In this document: piece by piece, positions 7,968 through 18,159 of the stretch
How positions within the stretch are numbered: position 1 is the first letter of the stretch
Layout of the letters: every line of letters begins with the position of its first letter
Assembly (NCBI RefSeq): GCF_963668385.1
Contig: NZ_OY764327.1
Span: 4,870,501 to 4,934,500 of the forward strand
Direction of reading: 5' to 3'
DNA length: 64,000 nucleotides
From: an uncultured Carboxylicivirga sp.
GTDB taxonomy: Bacteria; Bacteroidota; Bacteroidia; Bacteroidales; Marinilabiliaceae
Notes under the pieces: model-generated
What the model was told of the DNA's origin: nothing
Databases searched by the model: none
Seen by the model: the letters and a program-made list of their open reading frames with translations, nothing else
Translations under genes and position numbers: made by a program

Positions 7968-9311
7968 TTATCTATATCTTACAGTAGTTTCAACATTAAT
8001 CCACGATCCTACAGTATATTTAGCTCCTTCCTGAATACCTTCAAAAAAACCTGTTTCTTTATCAGGTATATATTGATTGTATACATGAATTTGTCTATCG
8101 GCTTCTTCTGCACATTCAGGATCTACAGCTTTTGCCTTTTTATATTGATCGATAGCAGCCCAATAAACAGTGCGATGTTCGAAATCGTTAGAACCATACT
8201 TTTTACTTTCCATGGCATAGATGTTACCTATTAATATATAAGGCATCCCCCAATTACTTTTATCCTGAATAGATTTCATGGCATACTCGCGAGCTTTTGC
8301 CCCATCCTTTGAATAGGAAAAAGTTAATAATGCTAACTCGTAATAATATTTAGCTCTTACTTCAGTGTCTTCGACCAAATCAACAGCCTTTTTATAGTAT
8401 TCAATAGCCTGATCTGTTTTTTGTTGTTTCAAAAAATATTTAGCAAGAAAATAAGCTGCGGATGCATTGGGATTAAGTTTATAATTCTGTTCCGATGCTT
8501 TAGCAAATAATATATTATTGGTACAATCCAGATTATTCATTAATTGTAATAAACGATCAACAGCAGGTTGATCTTCTTTTATTTCTTCGTAACGCGGAGA
8601 TAATACAGCCTCGAGTTGAGCACAATCGCTCAAACCGGTATCGGCAAGCTTCTCTCCACAAGCTTTACTTATCTTTGCTAACAATTCCTGTTTTTTCGGA
8701 TCTTTTTCTTTAGCGATGTTTACATTTACAATTTCATCTACTTTAATAAATACATCCAAAACCTCATCAGGACTCATTTTATCAGCAGCTGCCAATGCAC
8801 TTGCAGTATTGAACCAATTAAGAGCAACCAAAGGCTCAACGTTCAGTTTCTCTAACTCATATGATTTTTCGAAATACCCCAAAGCCTCTTGTAATGCTTC
8901 AGTGCTATTTCTTCGATAAGTAATCAAATCAACGGCTTTACGGCCTAATATCCATCCTTCCGGATACTTGTTATGATCTCCAAAATACTTAATCCGTTGA
9001 TCGTACACCATCATTATACTATCTACATAAGCTTGTTTTTTTGAAGCATCCTTTTCCTTTTTAAGATAATGCTTGTACATAGCCACTCCATCGGAGTATA
9101 TACTGACTGTTACATCTGGACAGTTTTGAAACATCTGGCGCCAGGCCGGCATTGCATAATCGTACATCTTCTTTTTAAAGGACAAACTATACATCGAGTA
9201 GTTTTTTAAACACTCAATACTATCCTGCTCCGCTTTATTATCCTGTGCAGATACATTACTACTTAATACAAAACCAATACAAACTAATAAAAATACGCTA
9301 ATTCTCTTCAT
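7968..9311 (-). CDS. Secreted tetratricopeptide-repeat protein
   Basis: About 447 aa. The start at 9311 gives a clean signal peptide (MKRISVFLLVCIGFVLSS, cleavage after VSAQ), so I prefer it to the ATG eight codons upstream. The mature part is alpha-helical with TPR-like units, clearest at ALGYFEKSYELEKLNVEPLV and TDQAIEYYKKAVDLVED with ASAAYFLAKYFLKQQK just before. This architecture is common in Bacteroidota periplasmic or outer-membrane-associated scaffold proteins. No enzymatic motif was seen and the partner is unknown. It is transcribed alone, with a strong terminator downstream. Confidence 0.75.
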   Translation of the reverse strand: MKRISVFLLVCIGFVLSSNVSAQDNKAEQDSIECLKNYSMYSLSFKKKMYDYAMPAWRQMFQNCPDVTVSIYSDGVAMYKHYLKKEKDASKKQAYVDSIMMVYDQRIKYFGDHNKYPEGWILGRKAVDLITYRRNSTEALQEALGYFEKSYELEKLNVEPLVALNWFNTASALAAADKMSPDEVLDVFIKVDEIVNVNIAKEKDPKKQELLAKISKACGEKLADTGLSDCAQLEAVLSPRYEEIKEDQPAVDRLLQLMNNLDCTNNILFAKASEQNYKLNPNASAAYFLAKYFLKQQKTDQAIEYYKKAVDLVEDTEVRAKYYYELALLTFSYSKDGAKAREYAMKSIQDKSNWGMPYILIGNIYAMESKKYGSNDFEHRTVYWAAIDQYKKAKAVDPECAEEADRQIHVYNQYIPDKETGFFEGIQEGAKYTVGSWINVETTVRYR

Positions 9312-9592
9312 GGCAATTTCAGGTTTAAGATACATGTTAAATGTGCTTGAAACTTTTTAATCAACATTTATGCCACAACTACACAACAAACTACACTAAA
9401 ATCACTTACGGTTTTTGGAGGAAATAATAATTGTTTCATACCGTACATTAAGCGTTCGAAATCGCACAGTAGGGCGGTTTTAATAAATCTTTGTATTTTA
9501 GCATCCTTTAATAACTATTTAATATTTACCTAACCCAATATTATCATTGCTAAAAATCAAATATATATTGATTTAAATCCAAGTAAAACAAA

Positions 9593-11503
9593 ATGAAAAC
9601 GATAATAGACTTTTTTGAAGATAGTGTTGAAAAATACCCGTCTAATACATTTGTATGGGAAAAAGAAGACAAGGAATTTAAAAGTTATTCCTATACTGAT
9701 ATTAAAAAGGAAGTTCACCGTTTTGCTAACGGATTATTATCATTAAATATTAATTATGGTGATCGCTTAGCATTATTATCAGAAGGACGTCGGTTATGGT
9801 TAGAAAGTGAATTGGCTATTTTTCATATTGGTGCTATAAATGTGCCATTATCGACCAAACTAGAAGCTGATGCTGATTTAGTATTTCGTTTAAATCACTC
9901 TGAAGCTGAAACCATTATAGTATCCAAAAACCAACTACCTAAAATAAGAGCAGTTAAGGAAGAGCTTACTTCAGTAAAAAGAATATTGGTTCTAGATGAC
10001 ATTGAAGACCTAGAAGACATTGAATTAAGCTTAAATTACTTATATGAACAAGCTGATTTATTTGCTTCAAAAAATCCCCATGCCCTCACGGAGTCTATTC
10101 AAAAAGTTAAACCAGATACCTTTGGTAACATTTGTTATACATCAGGAACAACAGCCGATCCTAAAGGAATCATTCTTTCACAGCGCAACTATACTGCTAA
10201 CATTGAGCAGGCATTTAGTTATATTGATATCCCACAACACTATAAAACACTGGTAGTATTGCCATGGGATCATGCATTTGCGCATACCGCTGCCCTTTAT
10301 TCATTTATGCAAGCAGGTGCTTCAATTGCATCAGTTCAAATTGGACGTAACCAACACGAAACATTAAAAAACTTCGTCACTAATATGATGGAAGTTAAAC
10401 CTGAAATTTTAATGAGTGTTCCAGCTCTTGCCAAAAACTTCAGAAAAAACATCGAAAAAGGCATAGAATCAAAAGGTAAAATTGCTTCAACATTATTTCA
10501 CGCTGGTTTAAATTATGCCTATTGGTACAACGGAACTGGTAATAATGCAGGGACAGGACTTAAAATCCTAACTAAACCACTTTATTCACTTTTTAAATCT
10601 GTACTATTTAATAAGGTAAAAGACAAATTTGGAGGCCAATTGCAATACTTTATTGGAGGAGGTGCTTTGTTAGACATTGAACTGCAACGCTTTTTCTATG
10701 CCATTGGTATGCCAATGTATCAAGGATATGGATTAAGTGAAGCCTCTCCTATCATATCTGCAAATACCCCAAAACATCATAAATTGGGCTCTTCAGGTAA
10801 AGTTGTTAATGATCTGGAAATTAAAATTTGTGATGAAGAAGGTAAAGATCTCCCTATTGGTGAAAAAGGAGAAATTGTTGTCAGAGGTGAGAATGTAATG
10901 AAAGGATATTGGAAAAATCCCGAAGCGACTGCTGATACTATTAAAAATAATTGGCTTTATACCGGAGACCTTGGTTATTTAGATGATGAAAACTATCTAT
11001 ATGTAATGGGCCGTTTTAAAAGTCTTTTAATTGGGGCTGATGGAGAAAAGTATAGTCCGGAAGGTATTGAAGAAGCTATTATTGACCATTGCCAGTATAT
11101 TGATCAGTTTGTTCTTCACAACAATCAAAATCCATACACAACAGGTTTAATTGTACCAAACAAAGAAAAAATTCAGACTTGGTTAAAACTTCATCATAAA
11201 AACATTGAAGATGAAAGCACTCAAGAAGAAATATTGAATATGATCAAAAGTGAAATTGATCATGTTAAAAATTCTAACCTTCCTGAATTATCTTTTCCTT
11301 CACGTTGGATGCCATCAACATCGGTTATTCTCCCTGAAGAATTTTCAGAAAACAACAAACTCATTAACAGCACCATGAAGGTCGTTAGAGGTAAAGTTGA
11401 AGAATATTTCGCGCAGGAAATTAGTTATTTATACTCTGCGGAAGCAAAGAATTTCAATTCACAACAGAACAAAAACAATTTAAATGCATTTATAAAAAGT
11501 TAG
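9593..11503 (+). CDS. Long-chain acyl-CoA synthetase (AMP-forming)
   Basis: Activates fatty acids to acyl-CoA through an acyl-adenylate, 636 aa. The P-loop-like motif YTSGTTADPKG starts at Y182. The A5 motif GYGLSEASP lies about residue 378, the A7 motif YTGDLG about 458 and the A8-like LLIGADGEKYSPEGIE about 480. The long C-terminal domain and the GGGALL segment fit the FadD15/long-chain ligase clade rather than acetyl-CoA synthetase. No signal peptide or membrane span. It is an isolated gene on the + strand, and I saw no clear promoter match in the 281-bp gap upstream. Confidence 0.88.
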   Translation: MKTIIDFFEDSVEKYPSNTFVWEKEDKEFKSYSYTDIKKEVHRFANGLLSLNINYGDRLALLSEGRRLWLESELAIFHIGAINVPLSTKLEADADLVFRLNHSEAETIIVSKNQLPKIRAVKEELTSVKRILVLDDIEDLEDIELSLNYLYEQADLFASKNPHALTESIQKVKPDTFGNICYTSGTTADPKGIILSQRNYTANIEQAFSYIDIPQHYKTLVVLPWDHAFAHTAALYSFMQAGASIASVQIGRNQHETLKNFVTNMMEVKPEILMSVPALAKNFRKNIEKGIESKGKIASTLFHAGLNYAYWYNGTGNNAGTGLKILTKPLYSLFKSVLFNKVKDKFGGQLQYFIGGGALLDIELQRFFYAIGMPMYQGYGLSEASPIISANTPKHHKLGSSGKVVNDLEIKICDEEGKDLPIGEKGEIVVRGENVMKGYWKNPEATADTIKNNWLYTGDLGYLDDENYLYVMGRFKSLLIGADGEKYSPEGIEEAIIDHCQYIDQFVLHNNQNPYTTGLIVPNKEKIQTWLKLHHKNIEDESTQEEILNMIKSEIDHVKNSNLPELSFPSRWMPSTSVILPEEFSENNKLINSTMKVVRGKVEEYFAQEISYLYSAEAKNFNSQQNKNNLNAFIKS

Positions 11504-11721
11504 TAAATCGTATTAATATGTAGAAGTTTACTATATTTAATTAATTTTAAATAACGATTTTGAAATAATAGGTCTAAAAGTTTGATTCATTCATTAATAA
11601 AAACGGATAATCCATGGACTTTTTGTATCATAAATGCCTTTTTTAACGTATTTACAAAAAATTGATTTTTCTAATAACAAACTTTTTCACATTTTTACAC
11701 TCAAATTCAAAGCACATTCGA

Positions 11722-12561
11722 ATGCCGAAACCATTAAGATATGTCATCCTAACACTAACTGTGTTTGCCTTCATAAGTCAAGCATCAGCACAACGCAGAC
11801 GCAGGTCAACATTTTGGGATGGTGTCCGCCTAACTCCAAGAGCTGGTATTAATATGTTCTATGGTGACTTAGTTGACCAATCAAGAACTAGCTATACACT
11901 TGGTGGAGTTGCTGAAAAAGAATTAATGCCATCATTATCTGCTCGCGTTCAATTAATGGGCGGAAATATGAAAGGTGAACAATTTAATGGGGAGACTGAT
12001 GTTTTATACTCCTACTTTAAAAATTACTACGCTGATTTTATGGTAGGAGCTTCATTCAAACCTTTAGATCTCGCCATAGGTTACTTTAAACAAAGAACAT
12101 TTAATCCTTATCTGTTTGGCCAGTTTGGTGTAATGTATTACAACACTAAAACATGGTATGGCCCTGATGGTTATATCCCAAACACATTACGACACCAAGT
12201 TTCTGGTATCACTCCAACTGTTTCTGGAGGGGTAGGTTTTTCAATCTGGCTAAACTCTTATATTAGTGTTAATGCAGAATATGTTGCTACAATGCCATTC
12301 TCCGATATGGTGGATGGACATAAAGAATGGATGTATGATGATTCAAATGGCAATACAATTGTTGTGCAAACAGCTGACAATGACTTTTATTATACAGCAA
12401 CCATGGGAGTTTCATTCTTGCTTAAAGACAGCAAGTGGAAGAATGAGCCAAAATACAACCGTAAAGCTTACCTAAAAACACGTAAGCAAATGAATGCATC
12501 ATCCAGGAAGAATTTAAAATCGATAAATAAACGTAGAAAATCATACAGAAGAAGAAGATAA
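11722..12561 (+). CDS. Outer-membrane beta-barrel protein (DUF6089-like)
   Basis: 279 aa from the ATG at 11722, chosen because it begins a signal peptide (MPKPLRYVILTLTVFAFISQ, ASAQ). The body alternates aromatic/glycine strands (YADFMVGASFKPLDLAIGYF, NPYLFGQFGVMYYNT, YISVNAEYVATMPFSDMV), typical of a small outer-membrane barrel. The last ~35 residues form an unusually basic tail ending KRRKSYRRRR, after the final strand YYTATMGVSFLL. The tail may face the periplasm and contact peptidoglycan or RNA/DNA contaminants; this is a guess. Function unknown. A strong terminator overlaps the stop codon. Confidence 0.7.
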   Translation: MPKPLRYVILTLTVFAFISQASAQRRRRSTFWDGVRLTPRAGINMFYGDLVDQSRTSYTLGGVAEKELMPSLSARVQLMGGNMKGEQFNGETDVLYSYFKNYYADFMVGASFKPLDLAIGYFKQRTFNPYLFGQFGVMYYNTKTWYGPDGYIPNTLRHQVSGITPTVSGGVGFSIWLNSYISVNAEYVATMPFSDMVDGHKEWMYDDSNGNTIVVQTADNDFYYTATMGVSFLLKDSKWKNEPKYNRKAYLKTRKQMNASSRKNLKSINKRRKSYRRRR

Positions 12562-12590
12562 AAAAAGAGCTGCAAATGCAGCTCTTTTTT
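12561..12590 (+). terminator. Intrinsic terminator after barrel protein
   Basis: AAAAAAGAGCTGCA / TGCAGCTCTTTTTT, a perfect 14-bp stem with a 2-nt centre. It begins on the last base of the stop codon and ends in T6. Confidence 0.85.
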
Positions 12591-12611
12591 CTTTATATAC
12601 TATCCTTTTCT

Positions 12612-12619
12612 TAATTTTG
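12612..12619 (+). promoter_or_regulatory. -7 promoter box for uvrB
   Basis: TAATTTTG matches TAnnTTTG and lies 18 bp before the ATG, implying a leader of only about a dozen nucleotides. Confidence 0.5.
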
Positions 12620-12637
12620 ATACCACAACTTTAAAGG

Positions 12638-14644
12638 ATGGAATTTAAAATCACTTCTCATTTTTCTCCAACTGGAGATCAACCTCATGCTATTAGGCAG
12701 TTAAGCGAAGGTATAAACACCGATATTAAACATCAGACTCTTTTGGGCGTAACTGGTTCTGGAAAAACCTTTACAATGGCTAATGTCATAAAAGAAACAA
12801 AACGACCAACACTCATACTATCCCATAACAAAACCTTAGCAGCCCAGCTTTATGGTGAATTTAAGACCTTCTTTCCCGACAATGCAGTAGAATATTTTGT
12901 ATCCTATTACGATTACTATCAACCTGAGGCATACCTCCCAGTAACTGACACCTACATAGAAAAAGATTTATCAATAAATGATGAAATAGAGAAATTACGA
13001 CTTAGTGCCACATCTGCATTACTGTCCGGCAGAAGAGATGTAATTGTCATTTCATCAGTTTCCTGTCTTTATGGAATTGGTAACCCTGAGGATTTTCACG
13101 AAGGAATAATACACATTAAAGTAGGTGATGAAATTGGAAGAAACACATTTTTAAGAAAACTTGTCGACAGCTTATATTCCAGAAACGAAGTAATGTTCGA
13201 AAGAGGACATTTTAGAGTAAAAGGTGATACGGTTGAAATTTTCCTTGCATACTCAGATTACGCATGTAGAGTTATTTTCTGGGGCGATGAAATAGAAGAA
13301 ATTGAAACTTTTAATCCTGATAGTGGCGTCCGTATTGAATCAATGGATGAAACAACTATCTACCCTGCCAATATTTTTATAACATCAAAATCAAAAACAG
13401 AACAAGCTATCAGAAACATCCAAGATGATTTAGTAAACCATCTCGAATTTTTAAAAGAAAATGGAAAAAAACTAGAAGCTAAACGTCTTGACGAACGAGT
13501 TAACTACGACCTTGAAATGATCCGAGAATTAGGTTATTGTCCTGGTATCGAAAACTACTCAAGATATTTCGATGGACGAAGAGAAGGTACACGTCCTTTC
13601 TGTTTATTAGATTATTTTCCTGATGATTTTCTAACCATTATCGACGAGAGCCACGTTACTATCCCACAAATAAAAGCCATGTATGGTGGTGATAAATCGA
13701 GAAAAGAAAATCTTGTAGAATATGGATTCCGTTTGCCTGCCGCAATGGACAACAGACCTCTTAAATTCGAAGAATTTGAGATACTAATTAATCAAGCCAT
13801 ATATGTGAGTGCAACTCCAGCTGAATATGAGCTAGAAAGATCAGAAGGGGTTATTGTAGAACAACTAATTCGCCCTACAGGATTAATTGATCCAATCATT
13901 GATGTGAGACCAAGCTTAAATCAAATTGATGATTTAATCAATGAAATTCAAGATCGAATTGACAAAAATGAACGCACCTTAGTTACTACATTAACCAAAA
14001 GAATGGCAGAAGAATTAACTAAGTATCTCAATCGATTATCCATTAAATGTGAATATATTCACTCTGATGTTGATACACTTCAACGTGTAAAAATTATGGA
14101 GAATCTTCGTGCCGGAACTTTTGACGTACTCGTAGGTGTAAATTTATTAAGAGAAGGATTGGATCTACCAGAAGTTTCACTTGTTGCAATACTAGATGCT
14201 GATAAGGAAGGCTTCTTGCGTTCTGAACGATCACTTACACAAACAGCAGGAAGAGCTGCGCGTAATTTAAATGGGATGGTTATAATGTATGCAGATACCA
14301 TCACAAAAAGCATGCAAGCCACAATAGATAGTACCAATTACCGTAGAGAGAAACAATTAAAATACAATCACGATCACAATATTACTCCCACCCAAATTAA
14401 TAAAGGTAATACCAATATTTTGGGCACAACAGAAAAAACAGCATATGTCGAACCTAGTGGACCTGATATTGCAGCAGACCCAGTTGTTGGATACATGAGT
14501 AAGGAAGCTTTGCAAAAAGCCATTGATAAAACTAAGAAAGAGATGCAAAAAGCAGCCAAAGAATTAGATTTTATTTTAGCTGCTCAATATCGTGATGAAA
14601 TTACTCGTTTGGAAGAACTGCTAAACAAAAAGCCCTCGAAATAA
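12638..14644 (+). CDS. uvrB: Excinuclease ABC subunit B
   Basis: Damage-verification helicase of nucleotide excision repair; loads UvrC after UvrA hands over the lesion. Length 668 aa is normal. The Walker A motif GVTGSGKT is at residues 37-44. The beta-hairpin region [12 protein letters not shown] follows at about 88-99, the DEAD-like box IDESH (about 339) with VSATP after it, helicase motif [10 protein letters not shown], and a C-terminal UVR motif ([20 protein letters not shown]) that binds UvrC. It overlaps, at its 3' end, a hairpin whose T tract points the other way. Confidence 0.98.
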   Translation: MEFKITSHFSPTGDQPHAIRQLSEGINTDIKHQTLLGVTGSGKTFTMANVIKETKRPTLILSHNKTLAAQLYGEFKTFFPDNAVEYFVSYYDYYQPEAYLPVTDTYIEKDLSINDEIEKLRLSATSALLSGRRDVIVISSVSCLYGIGNPEDFHEGIIHIKVGDEIGRNTFLRKLVDSLYSRNEVMFERGHFRVKGDTVEIFLAYSDYACRVIFWGDEIEEIETFNPDSGVRIESMDETTIYPANIFITSKSKTEQAIRNIQDDLVNHLEFLKENGKKLEAKRLDERVNYDLEMIRELGYCPGIENYSRYFDGRREGTRPFCLLDYFPDDFLTIIDESHVTIPQIKAMYGGDKSRKENLVEYGFRLPAAMDNRPLKFEEFEILINQAIYVSATPAEYELERSEGVIVEQLIRPTGLIDPIIDVRPSLNQIDDLINEIQDRIDKNERTLVTTLTKRMAEELTKYLNRLSIKCEYIHSDVDTLQRVKIMENLRAGTFDVLVGVNLLREGLDLPEVSLVAILDADKEGFLRSERSLTQTAGRAARNLNGMVIMYADTITKSMQATIDSTNYRREKQLKYNHDHNITPTQINKGNTNILGTTEKTAYVEPSGPDIAADPVVGYMSKEALQKAIDKTKKEMQKAAKELDFILAAQYRDEITRLEELLNKKPSK

Positions 14645-14653
14645 TCGAGGGCT
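14626..14653 (-). terminator. rpoD terminator embedded in the uvrB 3' end
   Basis: Stem AGCCCTCGA / TCGAGGGCT (14631-14639, 14645-14653), 9 bp. Only the minus strand has a good T run after it (GGCTTTTTG), so it terminates the sigma factor gene while its DNA encodes the last uvrB codons and stop. Confidence 0.75.
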
Positions 14654-14677
14654 TAAATAATATCCTAAATACCTTTA

Positions 14678-15538
14678 TTATCCTAGGTATGATTTCAATA
14701 ACTTACTGCGAGAAGTATGACGTAAACGTCTGATCGCTTTTTCTTTTATCTGACGTACACGTTCTCGAGTTAAACCAAAACGTTCTCCAATTTCCTCTAA
14801 TGTCATTTCCTGACATCCGATACCGAAGAATAATTTGATAATATCACTCTCTCTTTCTGTTAATGTTGCTAAAGCTCTTTCTATTTCGCGCGCTAAGGAT
14901 TCGTTGATAAGTGTTTTATCCGCATTTGGTGAATCACTATTAACCAATACATCTAATAAACTATTATCTTCTCCCTCTACAAAAGGAGCATCAACTGATA
15001 TATGACGTCCAGATACTCTCATTGTATCCGCAACCTTATCAGCCGGTAATTCTAACTTATCAGCTAATTCTTCAGGAGATGGCTTACGCTCATTTTCCTG
15101 CTCGAATTTTGAATATGCTTTATTAATTTTATTTAATGATCCAACCTGATTAAGAGGTAAACGCACAATACGCGACTGCTCTGCTAAAGCTTGAAGTATC
15201 GATTGACGGATCCACCATACTGCATAAGAGATAAATTTAAAACCACGGGTTTCATCAAACTTTTCTGCAGCCTTGATCAATCCAAGGTTACCTTCATTAA
15301 TTAAGTCAGGCAGGCTTAATCCTTGATTTTGGTATTGTTTTGCTACAGATACCACAAAACGCAGGTTAGCCCTGGTTAGTTTTTCCAAAGCAATTTGGTC
15401 ACCTTTTTTGATACGCTGTGCTAACTCAACTTCCTCTTCTACAGAAATTAAATCTTCACGTCCTATTTCTTGAAGATACTTATCAAGTGAGGCGCTCTCA
15501 CGGTTCGTTATTGACTTTGTTATTTTTAGTTGTCTCAT
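14678..15538 (-). CDS. rpoD: Primary RNA polymerase sigma factor
   Basis: Housekeeping sigma factor, 286 aa. It lacks region 1.1 and the non-conserved insert of proteobacterial sigma-70, as is usual in Bacteroidota. Region 1.2 ([12 protein letters not shown]), region 2 ([49 protein letters not shown]), region 3 and the region 4 helix-turn-helix ([20 protein letters not shown]) are all intact. It recognises the TTTG/TAnnTTTG promoters seen elsewhere in this window. Transcribed alone toward uvrB. Confidence 0.96.
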   Translation of the reverse strand: MRQLKITKSITNRESASLDKYLQEIGREDLISVEEEVELAQRIKKGDQIALEKLTRANLRFVVSVAKQYQNQGLSLPDLINEGNLGLIKAAEKFDETRGFKFISYAVWWIRQSILQALAEQSRIVRLPLNQVGSLNKINKAYSKFEQENERKPSPEELADKLELPADKVADTMRVSGRHISVDAPFVEGEDNSLLDVLVNSDSPNADKTLINESLAREIERALATLTERESDIIKLFFGIGCQEMTLEEIGERFGLTRERVRQIKEKAIRRLRHTSRSKLLKSYLG

Positions 15539-15616
15539 ATCCCTTTAGAAAATTACCGCGCGAAATTACTACAAATTAACCATTTTTCCAACTATTGACA
15601 AGTTTTATTAAAGATT

Positions 15617-17098
15617 TTATTCGTGAATATTAACAGCATAGTAGGCAACTCGTCCGTTTGGATAAACACCTGTCAGAAATAATCCATCTCCAACTTCTAT
15701 ACTTTTAATAACATTTTTAAAATCTTCAATTGATTCGATAGCAATTTTGTTAGCTTTTGTTATTATATATCCTTCTTTTATTCCACTATTTTGCAAACTC
15801 CCTTCACTAAGTTTTTCAACTTGAATACCATAGCGAACTCCTAGTTTGTATTTTTCTTTATCCGTAAGTTCTTTTAAGGTTGCTCCCAAAGTAAAATCAT
15901 CACTACTTCCAGTCAGTATCCCAGTTGTTCCACAAATATTACGTAAAGTTACGTTAAAAGTTTTCTTTTTTCCACTCCTAGAAACCATAATATTCACAAC
16001 TTCTCCCGGACGATGTCTACTTACCCTTTCCTGCAATTGAGGAACTGAATTTACTTTATCGCCATCAACACTTAAAACAATATCTCCTTTTCGAATTCCA
16101 GCTTCAGCAGCACCTCCATTTTCAGAAACTCCACCAACAAGAACTCCTTCCATTTTATCCATTGGCTCCAAACCAAATTGTTCCAAGCTTTCTTTATTCA
16201 CATCCAAAATACTAACTCCTAACAAGGCACGTTGTACTTCACCATATTCCATTAAATCAGCCACCACTTTCTTTGCAATCGATACAGGAACTGCAAAAGA
16301 ATATCCTGAATAAGAACCCGTTCTGGAAGCAATTGCTGTATTAATTCCAACTAATTCTCCTCTTTGATTAACCAAAGCACCTCCACTATTACCTGGATTT
16401 ACCGCTGCGTCAGTTTGAATAAACGATTCAATTCCATAGTTCTGACGACCATTAGCAATAATATTTATGCTTCGTGCCTTTGCACTAACAATACCCGCCG
16501 TAACTGTAGACGTCAGATTAAATGGATTTCCTACGGCTAAAACCCACTCTCCTACTTTTAAGTCATCCGAATTACCATATGATAAAAACGGAAGATCCTT
16601 CGCATCTATCTTTAAAAGAGCTATATCAGAGTTAGGATCTGTCCCAACTAATTTTGCGGAAAAAGTTCGTTTATCATTTAAGACGACTTCAATTTCTTCA
16701 GCTCCATCAATCACATGATTATTCGTTACAATATAACCATCGGTTGTTAAAATAACACCAGAACCTGCACCCATCACAGGAGCCGGCTCCCTGTTATACC
16801 CATTTCCAGGCCCAAAAAAGTAATCGAATAGAGGATTACCCGAACCTCCACCATAACTCTGTCCGCGCGACACAGTTTTTACGTGCACTACTGCATGCAC
16901 CGACTTTTCCGAAGCATATGTAAGATCTGGTAATTGAGAATTAGATTGTGGTAAACTTACATTAGCCACCGGGGTCGAATTCTCATGTACGTATCGCACC
17001 TCAGCTTCGGGTTTAACAATGTTTGAATAAACAATAACAGCAAGTACTGCACTTACAGTTGCCACAAAAAATGTCAGTAAATATTTTTTTGTATTCAT
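15617..17098 (-). CDS. degP: Periplasmic Do/HtrA serine protease
   Basis: Envelope quality-control protease/chaperone, 493 aa. N-terminal hydrophobic segment (about residues 6-24) acts as signal or anchor. The trypsin-like domain has the triad His128 (TNNHVIDG), Asp158 (SDIALLKI) and Ser238 (NPGNSGGAL). Two PDZ domains follow (about 285-375, with LLGVSILDV and GIRKGDIVLSVDG, and a shorter one about 395-490 with GIKEGYIITKANK). The glycine-rich stretch around 80-100 is the LA-loop region. Its gap to the next gene is 78 bp, with the divergent dapF on the other side. Confidence 0.93.
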   Translation of the reverse strand: MNTKKYLLTFFVATVSAVLAVIVYSNIVKPEAEVRYVHENSTPVANVSLPQSNSQLPDLTYASEKSVHAVVHVKTVSRGQSYGGGSGNPLFDYFFGPGNGYNREPAPVMGAGSGVILTTDGYIVTNNHVIDGAEEIEVVLNDKRTFSAKLVGTDPNSDIALLKIDAKDLPFLSYGNSDDLKVGEWVLAVGNPFNLTSTVTAGIVSAKARSINIIANGRQNYGIESFIQTDAAVNPGNSGGALVNQRGELVGINTAIASRTGSYSGYSFAVPVSIAKKVVADLMEYGEVQRALLGVSILDVNKESLEQFGLEPMDKMEGVLVGGVSENGGAAEAGIRKGDIVLSVDGDKVNSVPQLQERVSRHRPGEVVNIMVSRSGKKKTFNVTLRNICGTTGILTGSSDDFTLGATLKELTDKEKYKLGVRYGIQVEKLSEGSLQNSGIKEGYIITKANKIAIESIEDFKNVIKSIEVGDGLFLTGVYPNGRVAYYAVNIHE

Positions 17099-17231
17099 AA
17101 CAGTTAAGATTTAGATCAGACAATTATTAAAATTTCGCTCTAACTTAAACAAATCCCATGCCCTAAGTAAATAATCATAATAACTTAACTTTTTTTTATC
17201 CATTGTTAATGGAATTTAAACATTACCGAAT

Positions 17232-17239
17232 TACATTTG
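17232..17239 (+). promoter_or_regulatory. -7 promoter box for dapF
   Basis: TACATTTG matches TAnnTTTG about 72 bp before the chosen ATG. A TTG lies upstream (17203) but at a longer spacing than the usual 19 bp. Confidence 0.45.
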
Positions 17240-17310
17240 TATAAAATGTTAACGCATCTTTTAAATATTTGTTTTATTGACAGGTCAACTTGTCAGGATT
17301 AAATGGAAAT

Positions 17311-18090
17311 ATGATCGAATTTTATAAATATCAGGGTACTGGAAACGATTTTGTTATTATAGATAACAGAAACAATCATTTTGATGGAAGCAATACTAAA
17401 GCTGTTCGATTCTTATGCGACAGGCGTTTTGGAGTTGGTGGCGATGGACTGATGTTACTCGAAAATCATTCTGAATATGATTTTACCATGAGATATTTTA
17501 ATAGCGATGGCAACGAAGCTTCGATGTGTGGCAATGGAGGACGTTGTATTGCAGCATTTGCTGTGCATTTAAATATAGTTCCGGCCAATACAACATTTCA
17601 GTTTATGGCGGTTGATGGTTTACATGAAGCGAAATACGAAGAAGGTATTGTTTCGTTAAAAATGATTGATGTCAATAGTATTGATATTAAAGATGATTAT
17701 ACCTTTTTAAATACAGGTTCGCCCCATTTTGTACAATTTCATGATTCGGTTGATCAATTGGACATTAATAAACTAGGAAGCGAAGTTCGGTATTCCGATA
17801 CATTTAAACCAGGTGGCACTAATGCTAATTTCGTTCATTTCATTAACGATGATTCAATTAAAGTACGGACATACGAACGTGGAGTTGAAAACGAAACCTT
17901 AGCTTGTGGAACAGGTGTTGTAGCATCTGCCATATCGGCACATTTAAAAAGAAAAAACGTTAAAGAATTTAACGTTGATGTTTTAGGTGGCAAACTAAAA
18001 GTCAGCTTTGAACCCCAAAAAGACGGATTCACTAACATTTGGTTGGTTGGTCCTGCCACATTCGTTTTTAAGGGCACAATTGAAGTGTAA
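17311..18090 (+). CDS. dapF: Diaminopimelate epimerase
   Basis: Converts LL-diaminopimelate to the meso form for lysine and peptidoglycan. 259 aa from the ATG at 17311 (MIEFYKYQGTGNDFVIID). The longer frame begins with TTG and adds seven residues not expected in the family. The two catalytic cysteines are Cys73 (MCGNGGRC) and Cys199 (ACGTGV). Both halves of the pseudo-symmetric fold are complete. Single gene with a shared terminator against the convergent carbamoyltransferase. Confidence 0.96.
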   Translation: MIEFYKYQGTGNDFVIIDNRNNHFDGSNTKAVRFLCDRRFGVGGDGLMLLENHSEYDFTMRYFNSDGNEASMCGNGGRCIAAFAVHLNIVPANTTFQFMAVDGLHEAKYEEGIVSLKMIDVNSIDIKDDYTFLNTGSPHFVQFHDSVDQLDINKLGSEVRYSDTFKPGGTNANFVHFINDDSIKVRTYERGVENETLACGTGVVASAISAHLKRKNVKEFNVDVLGGKLKVSFEPQKDGFTNIWLVGPATFVFKGTIEV

Positions 18091-18109
18091 TAAATTATCC
18101 TACAATATA

Positions 18110-18140
18110 AAATGGGCACCTTTTTAGAAGTGCCCATTTT
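18110..18140. terminator. Bidirectional terminator between dapF and argF-like gene
   Basis: Stem AAAATGGGCAC / GTGCCCATTTT (18110-18120 region and 18130-18140) with A/T arms usable from either side. Confidence 0.8.
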
Positions 18141-18159
18141 TATTTTCTATATTCTCTGA

